DNA of 43,637 nucleotides from Terriglobales bacterium (lineage in GTDB: Bacteria; Acidobacteriota; Terriglobia; Terriglobales; Acidobacteriaceae), in assembly GCA_035624455.1 (NCBI GenBank), contig DASPRM010000126.1, forward strand, positions 1 through 43,637, given 5' to 3'. The translations under genes and the position numbers were made by a program. Below are positions 8,145-16,293 of the stretch, piece after piece (position 1 is the stretch's first letter; each line of letters opens with the position of its first letter). Under the pieces are notes generated by a model. The model was not told the DNA's origin, did no database searches, and saw nothing but the letters and a program-made list of their open reading frames with translations.

Positions 8145-10094
8145 TTATCCGACTTGGGAATCAAGTTGCGCCCAAACAGCCGTGCGGAAATGTGATTCCA
8201 CCAGCGATTGTGTGCGCGCGACGGTTTGAAATGCTTCCTTAAGCGTGCTCTTCTGCAGTGCTGTGAGGGATTCAGGGTTCACGTAATTGCTGGGCGGCAA
8301 GCCAGATTGCTTCTGTTCCAGTTGCCGCTCTAATCGCAGCAGCAGCAGGAACTCGTACGCTTCGTGCAGGTCGTTGAGCAGTTGGGGATCCTGATAGTCG
8401 ATGGCTTGCAGGGAGAGCAGGCGGTCGAGGGTGCCGGTGCGCGCGATGCCGACATCGATGGCAAACAACCGGGCGGCATGCACGATGGGCGAGGTGCCGT
8501 TGAGTTTCAGATCCAGTTCATGCTTGTGCTCACCGCCGCGCTCGACTACCAGGGTGCGGAAGAAACCAAGTGGCGGCTTGTGCATGATAGAAAGATAGGC
8601 GAGCACGGATTTGAACAGCCCCGCCGATGCCAGCAAATCGCGAACGTATTCTTCAAGCGCGTGATAAAGGCTGAGATCGCCACCCACCGGGCGCATATCA
8701 AAGAAGATCACCGCATCCTGGGCCGAGAGGATGCTGGGATCCTTAATCCATTGATAGAAGTATCTCTTCCACTGCGCGAGCGGCTGCCGCCAGCGCGCGT
8801 TGCTGGCCATGTACCCACCGGGGCATGGCGGATAGCCGCAAGCCGTCAATCCTTTGTGCACAAAATCGGCAAACTCCGCGAAGTATTGCGCTGCCGCTGG
8901 CTGCCGCTCGTCGGCGAGATCGGCATAAATCAAGCCGTTGTCCTGATCGGTTTTGAAGGTCTGCTCGCGGCGGCCTTCGCTTCCCAGCACTACCCAGCAG
9001 TAAGGCGCGGGAGGCTTGCCCAGCTTGCTTTCCGCCAGCTGCAGGATCTTATTCAGGACGTGGTCGTTCAGTTCCGCAACTACGCGAGTGATGTGGCTGG
9101 CGCGGGCGCCCTCGCGCATCAGCAGGGGAATCAAATGCCCAATGCGATCCTGCGAGACCGCCAGGCTCTCCACATCGGTCTTAGCGGCAATATCGCGCAC
9201 GATGCTCAAAGGCGAATCACTTTGCAGCAGAAGCAGATCATGATGACTGATTGCGCCTTTGGGCACCCCGTCCTGCGTCACCAGGATGTGGTGAATGTTG
9301 TTGCCCAGCATTAAGACCAGCGCCTGGAACGCCGGTTCGCTAGCCTCAATCGAGACCACTGGCGAACTCATGATCAGGGTTACGGGCATTTCGGCCGGCA
9401 GTTTTAGGGCGACGATTTTGACGGAAAAATCCTTGTCGGTGACGATTCCCTGAGCACGACCCTCGTCGTCGGTAACGAAGAGGCAAGTGGCGTCTGACTT
9501 TGCCAGCAGTTCTGCCGCGGCTTGGGCAGTGGTCGTCATATCGCAAAGCAATGGAGGACGGGCCACCAGCTCGCCTACCGTGAGCGAATAGAGAAGGCGT
9601 TCGCTGTTGCCCAGAAGCTGTGAACGCGAACGAATCTCGCTCAAACTGCGATCCATGTAGCGAGTGACCGAGGTGTGAATGAAGTGGCTGGCGACGTTCG
9701 GGTAGGAGGTGATGATCCTTTGCATCTCGCTCCACGGCAGGCTGTAGCAGAGCGTATCTTCTAAGGCGGTCACATCCAGGCGGGCGCGATTGCCGCCGAC
9801 CACGGAAAGCAGGCCGAAGATCTCTCCCTCGCTGCGCATGTCGAGCGGAACTTCTTCTCCCAACTCCGTCCGGATGGTCAGCTTGACCGCGCCTTTCTGC
9901 ACGATGTAAAGCGAATCGGAAGCCTTGCTTCCGGCGGTAAGAATCGCCTTGCCGCGCGGGAAATATTCCAGCGATATGGTTCCTGCCAAACGGCGGAGCT
10001 CGTTTTCAGGCAGATATTGGAAGGGCGGAATGCTCTTCACAAAGGTCACGACTGCATCGGTGACCATCGAGCGGGAAGATTGAGTGGGTGCCAC
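8145..10094 (-). CDS. cNMP-binding / CBS-pair / DUF294 nucleotidyltransferase-like signalling protein
   Basis: A 649-residue soluble protein. The domains are a cyclic-nucleotide-binding fold about 15-135 (FPRGKAILTAGSKASDSLYI, EGEIFGLLSVVGG), a CBS pair about 175-295, the DUF294 nucleotidyltransferase-like domain about 320-450 (VVLGSEGRREQTFKTDQDN, with the G-S and D-x-D pattern of pol-beta-type transferases as in GlnD/KdpD relatives), and the DUF294 C-terminal helical domain about 490-640. The start is GTG 10094; ATG at residue 10 (MVTDAVVTF) is an alternative, and neither has a strong ribosome site. The architecture predicts sensing of a cyclic nucleotide and an adenylated ligand, coupled to nucleotidyl transfer or a protein switch. 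It precedes the DnaQ-like exonuclease in an apparent two-gene operon. The target is unknown. Confidence 0.88.
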   Translation of the reverse strand: MAPTQSSRSMVTDAVVTFVKSIPPFQYLPENELRRLAGTISLEYFPRGKAILTAGSKASDSLYIVQKGAVKLTIRTELGEEVPLDMRSEGEIFGLLSVVGGNRARLDVTALEDTLCYSLPWSEMQRIITSYPNVASHFIHTSVTRYMDRSLSEIRSRSQLLGNSERLLYSLTVGELVARPPLLCDMTTTAQAAAELLAKSDATCLFVTDDEGRAQGIVTDKDFSVKIVALKLPAEMPVTLIMSSPVVSIEASEPAFQALVLMLGNNIHHILVTQDGVPKGAISHHDLLLLQSDSPLSIVRDIAAKTDVESLAVSQDRIGHLIPLLMREGARASHITRVVAELNDHVLNKILQLAESKLGKPPAPYCWVVLGSEGRREQTFKTDQDNGLIYADLADERQPAAAQYFAEFADFVHKGLTACGYPPCPGGYMASNARWRQPLAQWKRYFYQWIKDPSILSAQDAVIFFDMRPVGGDLSLYHALEEYVRDLLASAGLFKSVLAYLSIMHKPPLGFFRTLVVERGGEHKHELDLKLNGTSPIVHAARLFAIDVGIARTGTLDRLLSLQAIDYQDPQLLNDLHEAYEFLLLLRLERQLEQKQSGLPPSNYVNPESLTALQKSTLKEAFQTVARTQSLVESHFRTAVWAQLDSQVG

Positions 10095-10228
10095 GGCAAA
10101 TCAACTCGCGCTGCGCTTCCTGGGGCGGTTATATCACCAAACTTCACGGCAACCAAACCGCTTCTGCGGGGCTGGGCTTTCGCGTTGCAGACCATTTGGC
10201 AAACTAGAAAGGAGTTCTCGCACACACT

Positions 10229-11683
10229 TCAGGGGGCGGTTTTGGGAGTCAGAATGATCTTTTGCAGTCCTGTGGGCGATTCCACGATCAGGTAAGTGAA
10301 GGATGATCCCTGCAGCAGCTGGGTCATCACATCCCGGGGGTTGCCGGGTCCGAGTTTGGCCACTACGCGCTCAAAGGCTCCCTCGGCCATCGGCATATCG
10401 ACCTGCGCACCCGTTTGCGAGCTTACTTCGTAGAGGATGTCGGCCATAGTGGAATTTTCCGCGTCGATGGTCAGCAGGCCGTTCTGGAAAATCACCTTTG
10501 GTTTCTGCGGCGTAATACCCGAGACCTCAGCCCCGGCAGCTTCTGGCGCAGGCTGGGATGAGGGCGCGGGCGCAGCGGACGCCGCGCTATGAGACGGTGA
10601 ATTCGCGGCGGTTGGTTGAGCGGCTGCTGCAAGATGTTGAGAGACCGCGGCTGCGGTCGGCGCCACGGAACGAGCAGGCGGATTTGCAGCCACCCGGCTC
10701 ACGCGAGGCGGGCGCGGATTAACGGCGTTAGCAGCGACGCCGGAAGCGCTGCCGGCTTCCACTGGCTGGATGACGACGTCATTCGCGTTCAAGGAAATCT
10801 TTGGCGGTCGCTTCGCGCTCTCTACCTCGAGGACCACGCGAGTGATGGGCGGATTTTCCTGAAACAGCCCCAGGCGCACTGTCTGAATTCCATCCTGATG
10901 CACAGCGAGGCGGCGTGGAGCAGTTCCTGGCAACGTATTAGGGAAGTCCACAACAATACGCTCGGGATTGCTAAGCGCTGAGACCAGCGGCTTGATAGGT
11001 CCACTAAGCTCGGCTTTCACTACCATCCCATCCGGCTGCCGTACGATGGATAGTCCACGAAGTGCCAGCGTGCTGGGGCTGGCGGTCGTGCCGGGGCTGG
11101 GCGAATTCTTCGGTGTCTCGTTCGGGTGCAGCGGCACATTGGACGCTAAGGCCACCGGGGGCTTGGAAGTCGGGGGTGGAGGTGAATTGGAAGCCGCGGG
11201 CGCAGGGGCCACTTTAGGAGGCGCAGCGGCTATTGCCGCCGGCGGCCCGCTTGTTGCGACAGAGCCGATCTGCAAGATCAATTTATTTCCTTGCGAGATG
11301 AGCTGGTGAGCCGCGGGCTTCTCGAGATCGACCACGACCCGCAGCGTAGGGGGATTGGTGCGGAAGAGCGATTCACGGATCGCAGTGACTCCGGATTTCT
11401 GCACCGGAATGCGGCGATACTCGGCACGCGGCGCATCGACAGGGATGTCGACCGCGATGCGCGGCGGATTTTCGAGAACGGTTACGGTTCCGGTCAGCGC
11501 AGCTGTGCCGGAGATCTCGACGTCGACGCCTTTTTCGGTGGAAACGGCCTGAATGTTGGTGATCTCGAGAGAAGCCGCGGTTGGATGTTGTGCCGGAGGG
11601 GTTTCAGCAAAACCCGGACAGAGCCAGGTAGCCAGGAAAACCAGACATCCTGGGACGAGTCCGGTACGAAGCGAATAAGACAT
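10229..11683 (-). CDS. Exported AMIN-AMIN-STN domain protein (PilQ-like N-terminal part without a secretin)
   Basis: A 484-residue exported protein. The open frame reaches 12214, but the part beyond 11683 lies antisense to the methyltransferase gene. ATG 11683 begins a signal peptide (MSYSLRTGLVPGCLVFLATW, cleavage probably after GFAE). AMIN 1 covers about 38-139 and AMIN 2 about 205-308; both carry the PPRIAVD/PERIVVDFPN and RVVVDLE/RVVLEVE strands. Pro/Ala-rich linkers span 141-204 and 309-392. The C-terminus, about 395-480, looks like an STN/secretin short N-terminal domain (LLTIDAENSTMADILYEVSS). PilQ has this order but continues into a secretin barrel, and here the protein stops. AMIN domains bind peptidoglycan, so an envelope-anchoring or pilus-assembly accessory role is plausible. 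It is divergent from the methyltransferase, with 259 bp between the starts. Confidence 0.8.
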   Translation of the reverse strand: MSYSLRTGLVPGCLVFLATWLCPGFAETPPAQHPTAASLEITNIQAVSTEKGVDVEISGTAALTGTVTVLENPPRIAVDIPVDAPRAEYRRIPVQKSGVTAIRESLFRTNPPTLRVVVDLEKPAAHQLISQGNKLILQIGSVATSGPPAAIAAAPPKVAPAPAASNSPPPPTSKPPVALASNVPLHPNETPKNSPSPGTTASPSTLALRGLSIVRQPDGMVVKAELSGPIKPLVSALSNPERIVVDFPNTLPGTAPRRLAVHQDGIQTVRLGLFQENPPITRVVLEVESAKRPPKISLNANDVVIQPVEAGSASGVAANAVNPRPPRVSRVAANPPARSVAPTAAAVSQHLAAAAQPTAANSPSHSAASAAPAPSSQPAPEAAGAEVSGITPQKPKVIFQNGLLTIDAENSTMADILYEVSSQTGAQVDMPMAEGAFERVVAKLGPGNPRDVMTQLLQGSSFTYLIVESPTGLQKIILTPKTAP

Positions 11684-11942
11684 GGGCCTAGGACGACAGA
11701 TCACAGCTTGGCAACTTAGATGATGGTAACCGAATTGTAAACCAGAACCATCGGGCAAACTGCCATGAAGCAGAGAAGTTAATGCCGATCGGAGAGGAAG
11801 GTTAATTCCCCGCGCCGCAGTCACTAGCGCTTTTGCCGGCCCCGAGACGAATGCGAGTGTTCGCCGCAAGAGAGGACAGCAACCATTTTCTGCTTTCAGA
11901 GTCTTTATCGTAGCAAGGACGACCGTCCTTTCTGAGGAACCA

Positions 11943-12611
11943 ATGCCCAAATCGCGAATTGCCGCGCTCATGCTGGCCGTGGCCACCTTGATTGGCGCGG
12001 AGATGCTCCCGGGCGGAACCGGCCAGCAGGTCGATAGCCGTAAAGCCAGCCCGCCGTACACCGGCAATCTCTCCATCTTCGATTCCCCCGGCCGCGAAGA
12101 CCGACTGCAAATCGAGCGCGTCATGGATCTGCTCAGCATCACACCGGGCAAAACCGTTGCCGACATCGGCGCTGGTTCCGGCTGGTTCACGGTGCGCGCG
12201 GCACGCCGCGTCACGGGTACCGGCGTCGTCTACGCCGAGGACATCAATCCCGAGGCGATCGCGTACATCAACGATCGCGCGCAGAAAGAACAGCTGCTGA
12301 ATATCCACACGATTCTCGGGCACGAAGACAGCGCGCTGCTTCCCGCCGGTCAGATCGATGTCGTCCTCATTCTGAAGAGCTACCACGAGTTCGCGAAACC
12401 AGTAATTCTCCAGCGTAACCTCCGTGGGGCGCTCCAGCCCGGCGCGAAGGTGGGCATCATCGACCGCAACGGCAACGACACAACTCACGGCGTCAACCGG
12501 GATGTGGTCCTCAAGGAAGCGGCACAAGCCGGCTACGATGTCATCGGCCAATATGACTTTGTCAAAGACGACATGAATTATTTCCTGATATTCACTCCCA
12601 AGCCCAACTGA
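11943..12611 (+). CDS. Exported class I SAM-dependent methyltransferase-like protein
   Basis: A 222-residue protein with an N-terminal signal-like segment (MPKSRIAALMLAVATLIGAE, basic then hydrophobic) followed by a complete Rossmann methyltransferase core: motif I VADIGAGSGWFTVRAA near 73-88, acidic residue in VVYAEDINPEA for ribose, and a post-I segment IDVVLILKSYHEF. GAGG sits about 6 bp before ATG 11943. Similar predicted methyltransferases with signal peptides occur in proteobacteria and acidobacteria. How they obtain S-adenosylmethionine outside the cytoplasm is unclear, and the N-terminus may instead be an uncleaved anchor. It is transcribed away from the AMIN gene. A long antisense frame (11802-12728) is a shadow. 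The substrate is unknown. Confidence 0.85.
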   Translation: MPKSRIAALMLAVATLIGAEMLPGGTGQQVDSRKASPPYTGNLSIFDSPGREDRLQIERVMDLLSITPGKTVADIGAGSGWFTVRAARRVTGTGVVYAEDINPEAIAYINDRAQKEQLLNIHTILGHEDSALLPAGQIDVVLILKSYHEFAKPVILQRNLRGALQPGAKVGIIDRNGNDTTHGVNRDVVLKEAAQAGYDVIGQYDFVKDDMNYFLIFTPKPN

Positions 12612-12888
12612 CCGATCGAATCGACTTGCGTCACAACGGCTCCCCACCGCTCCGCCATCCCCGGTCGGGCCGGGATGATCCATTCGTGGCGCAATATCGA
12701 TCTGCCTCCGACGGAACGTTCCGGTCACTCATGCCAGCGATCAAGAGCAGGATGCCGGCACCGTTCCTTTTGCGGAACGGCCCACAGTGTGTGACTGGAC
12801 GCATTGCGCAGCCTCGGCCTGCAGGTGCAAAATTCAGGCTGTATCAAGGAAGCGCAAGGTCTCTACTTCGGACGTAAAAGGAGAGCCC

Positions 12889-13371
12889 ATGCCAGTCGCT
12901 AAACTGCGGGAATTTCTCGACAGCCACAATGTGAAGTACCTCGTAATCTCCCATTCCAAGGCTTACACCGCGCAGGGCATCGCTGCCCTGGCGCACATTC
13001 CTGGCCAGGAGCTGGCAAAGACCGTGATTGTCCGGGTCGATGGCGCTCTGGCTATGGCGGTGCTGCCGGCATCCTTCCAGGTCGATCTCAGCCTGTTCAA
13101 GGAAGCATGCAGGGCGAAAGCCGTCAGCCTGGCGAGTGAGGCAGAATTCAAGGACAGCTTCCCGGATTGCGAAGTGGGAGCGATGCCTCCGTTCGGCAAT
13201 CTTTACGGATTGCGGGTATACGTGGAGGAGATGCTCACGCGCGACAAGGAAATCGCTTTCAACGCCGGCTCACACCTGGAGCTGGTCAGGCTGGCCTATG
13301 CGGATTTCGAGAGGCTGGTGAAGGCGACAGTGTGCCGGTTTGCGCGCAAAGTGGCAGCTCCAGCAGCCTAA
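12889..13371 (+). CDS. YbaK/ProX-type aminoacyl-tRNA deacylase domain protein
   Basis: A 160-residue single-domain protein of the YbaK/EbsC editing family, which hydrolyses mischarged aminoacyl-tRNA in trans. ATG 12889 has AAAGGAGA about 7 bp upstream, so the 34 upstream in-frame codons are excluded. Recognisable parts are HSKAYTAQGIAALAHIPGQ, the conserved Lys in ELAKTVIVRVDG, and GAMPPFGNLYGLRVYVEE (G-x-x-P-P-F-G) that forms the active-site wall; the protein ends after FNAGSHLELVRLAYADFERL. Length fits the family. It is a single gene with no synthetase beside it, so the amino acid edited (Cys, Ala or Pro class) cannot be told. Confidence 0.85.
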   Translation: MPVAKLREFLDSHNVKYLVISHSKAYTAQGIAALAHIPGQELAKTVIVRVDGALAMAVLPASFQVDLSLFKEACRAKAVSLASEAEFKDSFPDCEVGAMPPFGNLYGLRVYVEEMLTRDKEIAFNAGSHLELVRLAYADFERLVKATVCRFARKVAAPAA

Positions 13372-13689
13372 GGATCAGTTGGCTGTTGGGATCGGCCCCT
13401 GGTCCTGGGATCGTGGACTGCCTCGCTCAGGATTTTGCTTGTTAAGAGCCCCACCCTATCGCTCCGAGAGCGGGAGGGATGAAGGCGTGCCTCCCAGAGC
13501 TTCGTCCACTCTTCCGGCCTCTTTTGGCGGACGGCGGTGAAATCTATTTTGTTATCCTGTCTATAACGACGAGCAAGGACCGGGCACGCCAGACCCGCCC
13601 GAGTCGAAGGATCTTGAAGTTCTCAGCCTGCAGGCCCACTCTTCCGCCTGTTTGTGCCAAAGGCTGCTATTAACGCCGCTGCCCTCTTC
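13372..13689. other. Intergenic region without a recognisable gene
   Basis: 318 bp between the convergent YbaK-type gene and the TIG lipoprotein gene. The only local structure seen is a small inverted repeat near 13461-13477 (CTCCGAGAGCGGGAG). Short frames here have no ribosome site or recognisable protein and I do not call them. Confidence 0.5.
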
Positions 13690-14064
13690 TCAATTCACCA
13701 TGAAATTCACCATGTTCGACGCCTGGTTGCTGGCGTTGTACATGCCGCCCACCGTGAGCACATACACCGGTTTCACGCCGGCCATGACAATCTGGGCGGC
13801 GGGAATGCTGGCCTGCACCTGATTCCCCGAGACGAACATAGTCGTCATAGCGGTGTTGTTGAAGTAAACCACCGAATTGGATGCGAAGCCGCTTCCGTCC
13901 ACCGTCAGCACGAACCCTGACCCGCCCGCCGTCGCATTGGTGGGCGCGATCGACATGATCTGGGCCGCACCCACGGCTGACATGGTGCTCGAGCCCATTG
14001 AGGAGTTATAGCCGCTGCATCCCACAGCTAACATCGCTAATAGAAGCAGACATATGGTCTTCAT
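13690..14064 (-). CDS. Small IPT/TIG-like lipoprotein
   Basis: A 124-residue lipoprotein. ATG 14064 is selected over the longer frame because GGAG lies 8 bp upstream and MKTICLLLLAMLAVGCSG is a textbook lipoprotein signal (lipobox LAVGC, acylated Cys near residue 16). The mature part has a short Ser/Met-rich linker and then one immunoglobulin-like IPT/TIG-type fold: IMSIAPTNATAGGSGFVLTVDGSG, FASNSVVYFN, VQASIPAAQI and YVLTVGG, the strand pattern seen in acidobacterial cell-surface TIG repeats. A single repeat alone is small. It may be a surface-exposed binding module, partner unknown. The Lgt needed for acylation is at 24294-25097. Confidence 0.75.
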   Translation of the reverse strand: MKTICLLLLAMLAVGCSGYNSSMGSSTMSAVGAAQIMSIAPTNATAGGSGFVLTVDGSGFASNSVVYFNNTAMTTMFVSGNQVQASIPAAQIVMAGVKPVYVLTVGGMYNASNQASNMVNFMVN

Positions 14065-14268
14065 GATGTATCTCCGAAGGCAGAAATCCCGTCGCATCCT
14101 GACAGAGCGGCGGTTTCTTCCAGTTCGCAGGGAACGCTGCAGAACTAGTTTAGGAACCAGCCTGTGATGGTTTTGTCAGCGGCTTGTCATCTGAAAGTAA
14201 AACTTTCGTTGTCAATGGAAGCTTGAAATTTGGAAGGGCAAGGCTGTGGCCGACTGCGGAATGTTGGG

Positions 14269-14700
14269 TCAGACTCGCAGAATCATGACCTCCGTGGATT
14301 TGATCAGAGCGGCGGCGGTCTGCCCCACCTTGAGTTGCATCTCCCGTGCTGAACTCGCGGTAATGATCGACGTGATCTGCTGTCCCCCGATGGAAATCTT
14401 CACCTCGGCCATCAGACCGCTGATGCGGACGGAATCGATTCTTCCCACCAGCTGATTGCGCCCACTCACGCGGCGGGTTGCGTCCTTACGTTCCTTCTCA
14501 GTACCGCCGCGGGTTCGGAACAGCAGCCGGTCCACTTCGCTCCGCGGAATACGGTGATGCCCGCCAGCAGTCTGCACGCTGCGAATCTTCTTCTTGTAGA
14601 TCCACTGCTTGATAGTGGGAAAACTAATCCCTAATTCCAGGGCTGCATCGCCCAGCTTCAGCAACTCGGCTGGCTTGGCCGCCTTGGGATTTTTCGGCAT
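14269..14700 (-). CDS. HTH (excisionase/MerR-like) - Mop domain regulator
   Basis: A 143-residue cytosolic protein. Residues about 14-60 (LKLGDAALELGISFPTIKQW to GGHHRIPRSEVDRLL) form an excisionase/MerR-like winged helix. Residues about 78-143 (RNQLVGRIDSVRISGLMAEV to LIKSTEVMILRV) form one Mop/TOBE domain, the molybdate- or tungstate-binding fold of ModE and molbindins. Mop domains bind oxyanion between subunits, so the protein probably oligomerises and acts as a one-component molybdate-responsive regulator; this is inferred, since ModE itself has a different HTH. It lies divergent from an outer-membrane protein gene across an AT-rich promoter region with overlapping -10 boxes, the likely operator. 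A molybdate transporter is not in the window. Confidence 0.8.
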   Translation of the reverse strand: MPKNPKAAKPAELLKLGDAALELGISFPTIKQWIYKKKIRSVQTAGGHHRIPRSEVDRLLFRTRGGTEKERKDATRRVSGRNQLVGRIDSVRISGLMAEVKISIGGQQITSIITASSAREMQLKVGQTAAALIKSTEVMILRV

Positions 14701-14784
14701 GGCAACAAATCGTAAGTTGAATCCACGGCGTGGTCAACGAGCCAGACTCGCGCCCCGGGTGTTGCCCGGAGATTCCACAGGAGA

Positions 14785-14832
14785 CATATAGTATATAATC
14801 GTTTTATTTATTTAGTTTAAATAGTATTGGAA
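14785..14832. promoter_or_regulatory. AT-rich divergent promoter region
   Basis: The DNA between the HTH-Mop gene (-) and the outer-membrane protein gene (+) turns sharply AT-rich. A + strand TATAAT at 14794-14799 overlaps a - strand TATACT (14795 down to 14790). Neither has a strong -35 box. Overlap would make the two promoters mutually exclusive, and autoregulation by the HTH-Mop protein is a reasonable guess. Confidence 0.45.
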
Positions 14833-14881
14833 ATACAATTTGGCCTGTTGTCGATTTCCCAAAAGAATTCTTGAGACGCAA

Positions 14882-15709
14882 ATGCGACAATTTCCTCTCT
14901 CCTCCGCAATCTTGCTCACCTTCGCTATGGCCTCGACCGCAGTCTGCCAGGACGGATACTTTTCCAATTGGTTCGCGCGCGTCGACAAGACACAGAAGGA
15001 GCAGCCTCACTGGGTGACGCCCATTGCGACCACCACTCCCCGCCTGGAAGAAGAGTTTCGCTACGACCAATTGTGGCAGGTGAATTCTGCCGGCGTCACC
15101 ACCAACAACTTTGACGGCGGCAAAGGGCTGGAGTTGATTCCCTTGGAAAAAGTTGAAGTGATTTTCAATCTTCCGCCATACCTGATGCACAACAACCGGG
15201 CAGTGCAGGACGGATTCGGCGACGTCGCCTTCCTGGTGAAGTATCGCTTGCTATCCTCCAACGAGGAGCGCGGCAATTACATCCTGACCGCATTTCTGGG
15301 CTGGAGCCTGCCGACCGGCTCGCACACCAACGGCGCCCGGCACGCAGTCATCACGCCCACGATTGCCTACGGGAAAGGCTTCGGCCACTTCGACCTGCAG
15401 GGGACTTTTGGCGTCGGACTTCCCGTGGCCGATACTAGTCTCATCGGCCGGACCTTTGTGTGGAACAACGCCTTTCAGTATCGACTGTTTCGCAAGTTCT
15501 GGCCTGAGGTCGAATTCAATTCCACCTTCTTTCAGGAGGGCAAAAACGACGGCCAGAAACAGAACTTTGTCACTCCCGGCCTGGTCATCGGGCGATTTCA
15601 TCTCTGGGAAAGACTCGGCTTCACGTTCGGCGGGAGCTTCCAGATTGCCACCACCCGCTTCCACACTACCAATCACAACGGAATCTTGACGGTACGTTTC
15701 CCATTCTGA
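14882..15709 (+). CDS. Outer-membrane beta-barrel protein, transporter-like
   Basis: A 275-residue exported protein. ATG 14882 begins a signal peptide (MRQFPLSSAILLTFAMASTA, cleavage near VCQ). The mature part is built of alternating amphipathic strands rich in aromatic residues and Gly (YILTAFLGWSLPTGSH, FDLQGTFGVGLPV, LGFTFGGSFQIATTRFHTT) and ends in a Phe (RFPF), typical of outer-membrane barrels. Overall it resembles the MetA-pathway/phenol-degradation 'transporter' family of about 270-300 residues. The upstream in-frame TTG 14840 lacks a ribosome site. Its divergence from the HTH-Mop gene suggests control by that regulator. The solute is unknown. Confidence 0.75.
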   Translation: MRQFPLSSAILLTFAMASTAVCQDGYFSNWFARVDKTQKEQPHWVTPIATTTPRLEEEFRYDQLWQVNSAGVTTNNFDGGKGLELIPLEKVEVIFNLPPYLMHNNRAVQDGFGDVAFLVKYRLLSSNEERGNYILTAFLGWSLPTGSHTNGARHAVITPTIAYGKGFGHFDLQGTFGVGLPVADTSLIGRTFVWNNAFQYRLFRKFWPEVEFNSTFFQEGKNDGQKQNFVTPGLVIGRFHLWERLGFTFGGSFQIATTRFHTTNHNGILTVRFPF

Positions 15710-15717
15710 AGGCGCCT

Positions 15718-15756
15718 GAGGGTGCCCCGTTCAAGCGAAGCTTGGGCGGGGTAGTT
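15718..15756 (-). repeat. Dispersed repeat A, copy 1 (inverted)
   Basis: 39 bp just after the outer-membrane protein stop. Its reverse complement is identical to 31352-31390. It contains the self-complementary core TTCAAGCGAAGCTTG and the ends GGGGCACCCTC and AACTACCCC. Confidence 0.85.
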
Positions 15757-15825
15757 CGAAGCACTTGCGATTCAGCACTCAGTCTGAACTTCTAACTTCC
15801 CCGATCTCAGATCACCCGATTGCGT

Positions 15826-16230
15826 TCACGGCACTTCCACGTCCAGCTTTGCCTTCGCGCCCATCTCCTTGTATTGCGTGTTCAGCAGCGACACCGTGAC
15901 CGTGTGCTTGCCGGAGCTGAGGTCGCGAAACATGACTCGCGTATCTTCGGTCACCACCGGCGGATCTTGATCGATCTGGTATTCAAGAATTCCCACGTCA
16001 TTTCCCCCATAACCAGGGGCGCCCACATCCACCAGACCGACATTCTGAGTTTCGACTTCGACCACCGCGGCATGATTTTTCGCGTTCTTGTCCTTGTCTT
16101 GCAACGTGGCGCGCAGCCTGGGATGATCTTTCTGCCCCTGCCAGGCTCCTTCCTGCGCCGCCAATCCTCCCGTAAGAAATCCTCCCAGACACAACGCCAG
16201 CGTCACTTCTCTCCACCAACCTGCTTGCAT
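15826..16230 (-). CDS. Small exported protein of unknown function
   Basis: A 134-residue protein I do not recognise. ATG 16230 is chosen over the in-frame ATG 16290 because GGAGG lies 7 bp upstream and a signal peptide begins there (MQAGWWREVTLALCLGGFLT, cleavage near LAAQ). The mature part is a single beta-rich domain: RLRATLQDKDKNAKNHAAVV, an acidic stretch DVGAPGYGGNDVGILEYQID, then MFRDLSSGKHTVTVSLLNTQ and a final KLDVEVP strand. The pattern (GKHTVTVSLL) resembles Ig-like or DUF domains that follow a statement of excess or loss in small periplasmic proteins, without a specific match. It is divergent from the RsbRD-type gene. Confidence 0.7.
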   Translation of the reverse strand: MQAGWWREVTLALCLGGFLTGGLAAQEGAWQGQKDHPRLRATLQDKDKNAKNHAAVVEVETQNVGLVDVGAPGYGGNDVGILEYQIDQDPPVVTEDTRVMFRDLSSGKHTVTVSLLNTQYKEMGAKAKLDVEVP

Positions 16231-16293
16231 ATCTATCCTCCTTGCATGTTCGATCACAGCCGCTTTGGGTCCCTGGCCGACTTTCTTCATATT

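Noticed and set aside
8364-9314. A 316-codon + strand frame
   Set aside because: Antisense to the DUF294 gene; no family resemblance or ribosome site.
11684-12728. Upstream extension of the AMIN gene to 12214 and the - strand frame 11802-12728
   Set aside because: Both lie opposite the methyltransferase gene and before a strong signal peptide start; low-complexity shadow translations.
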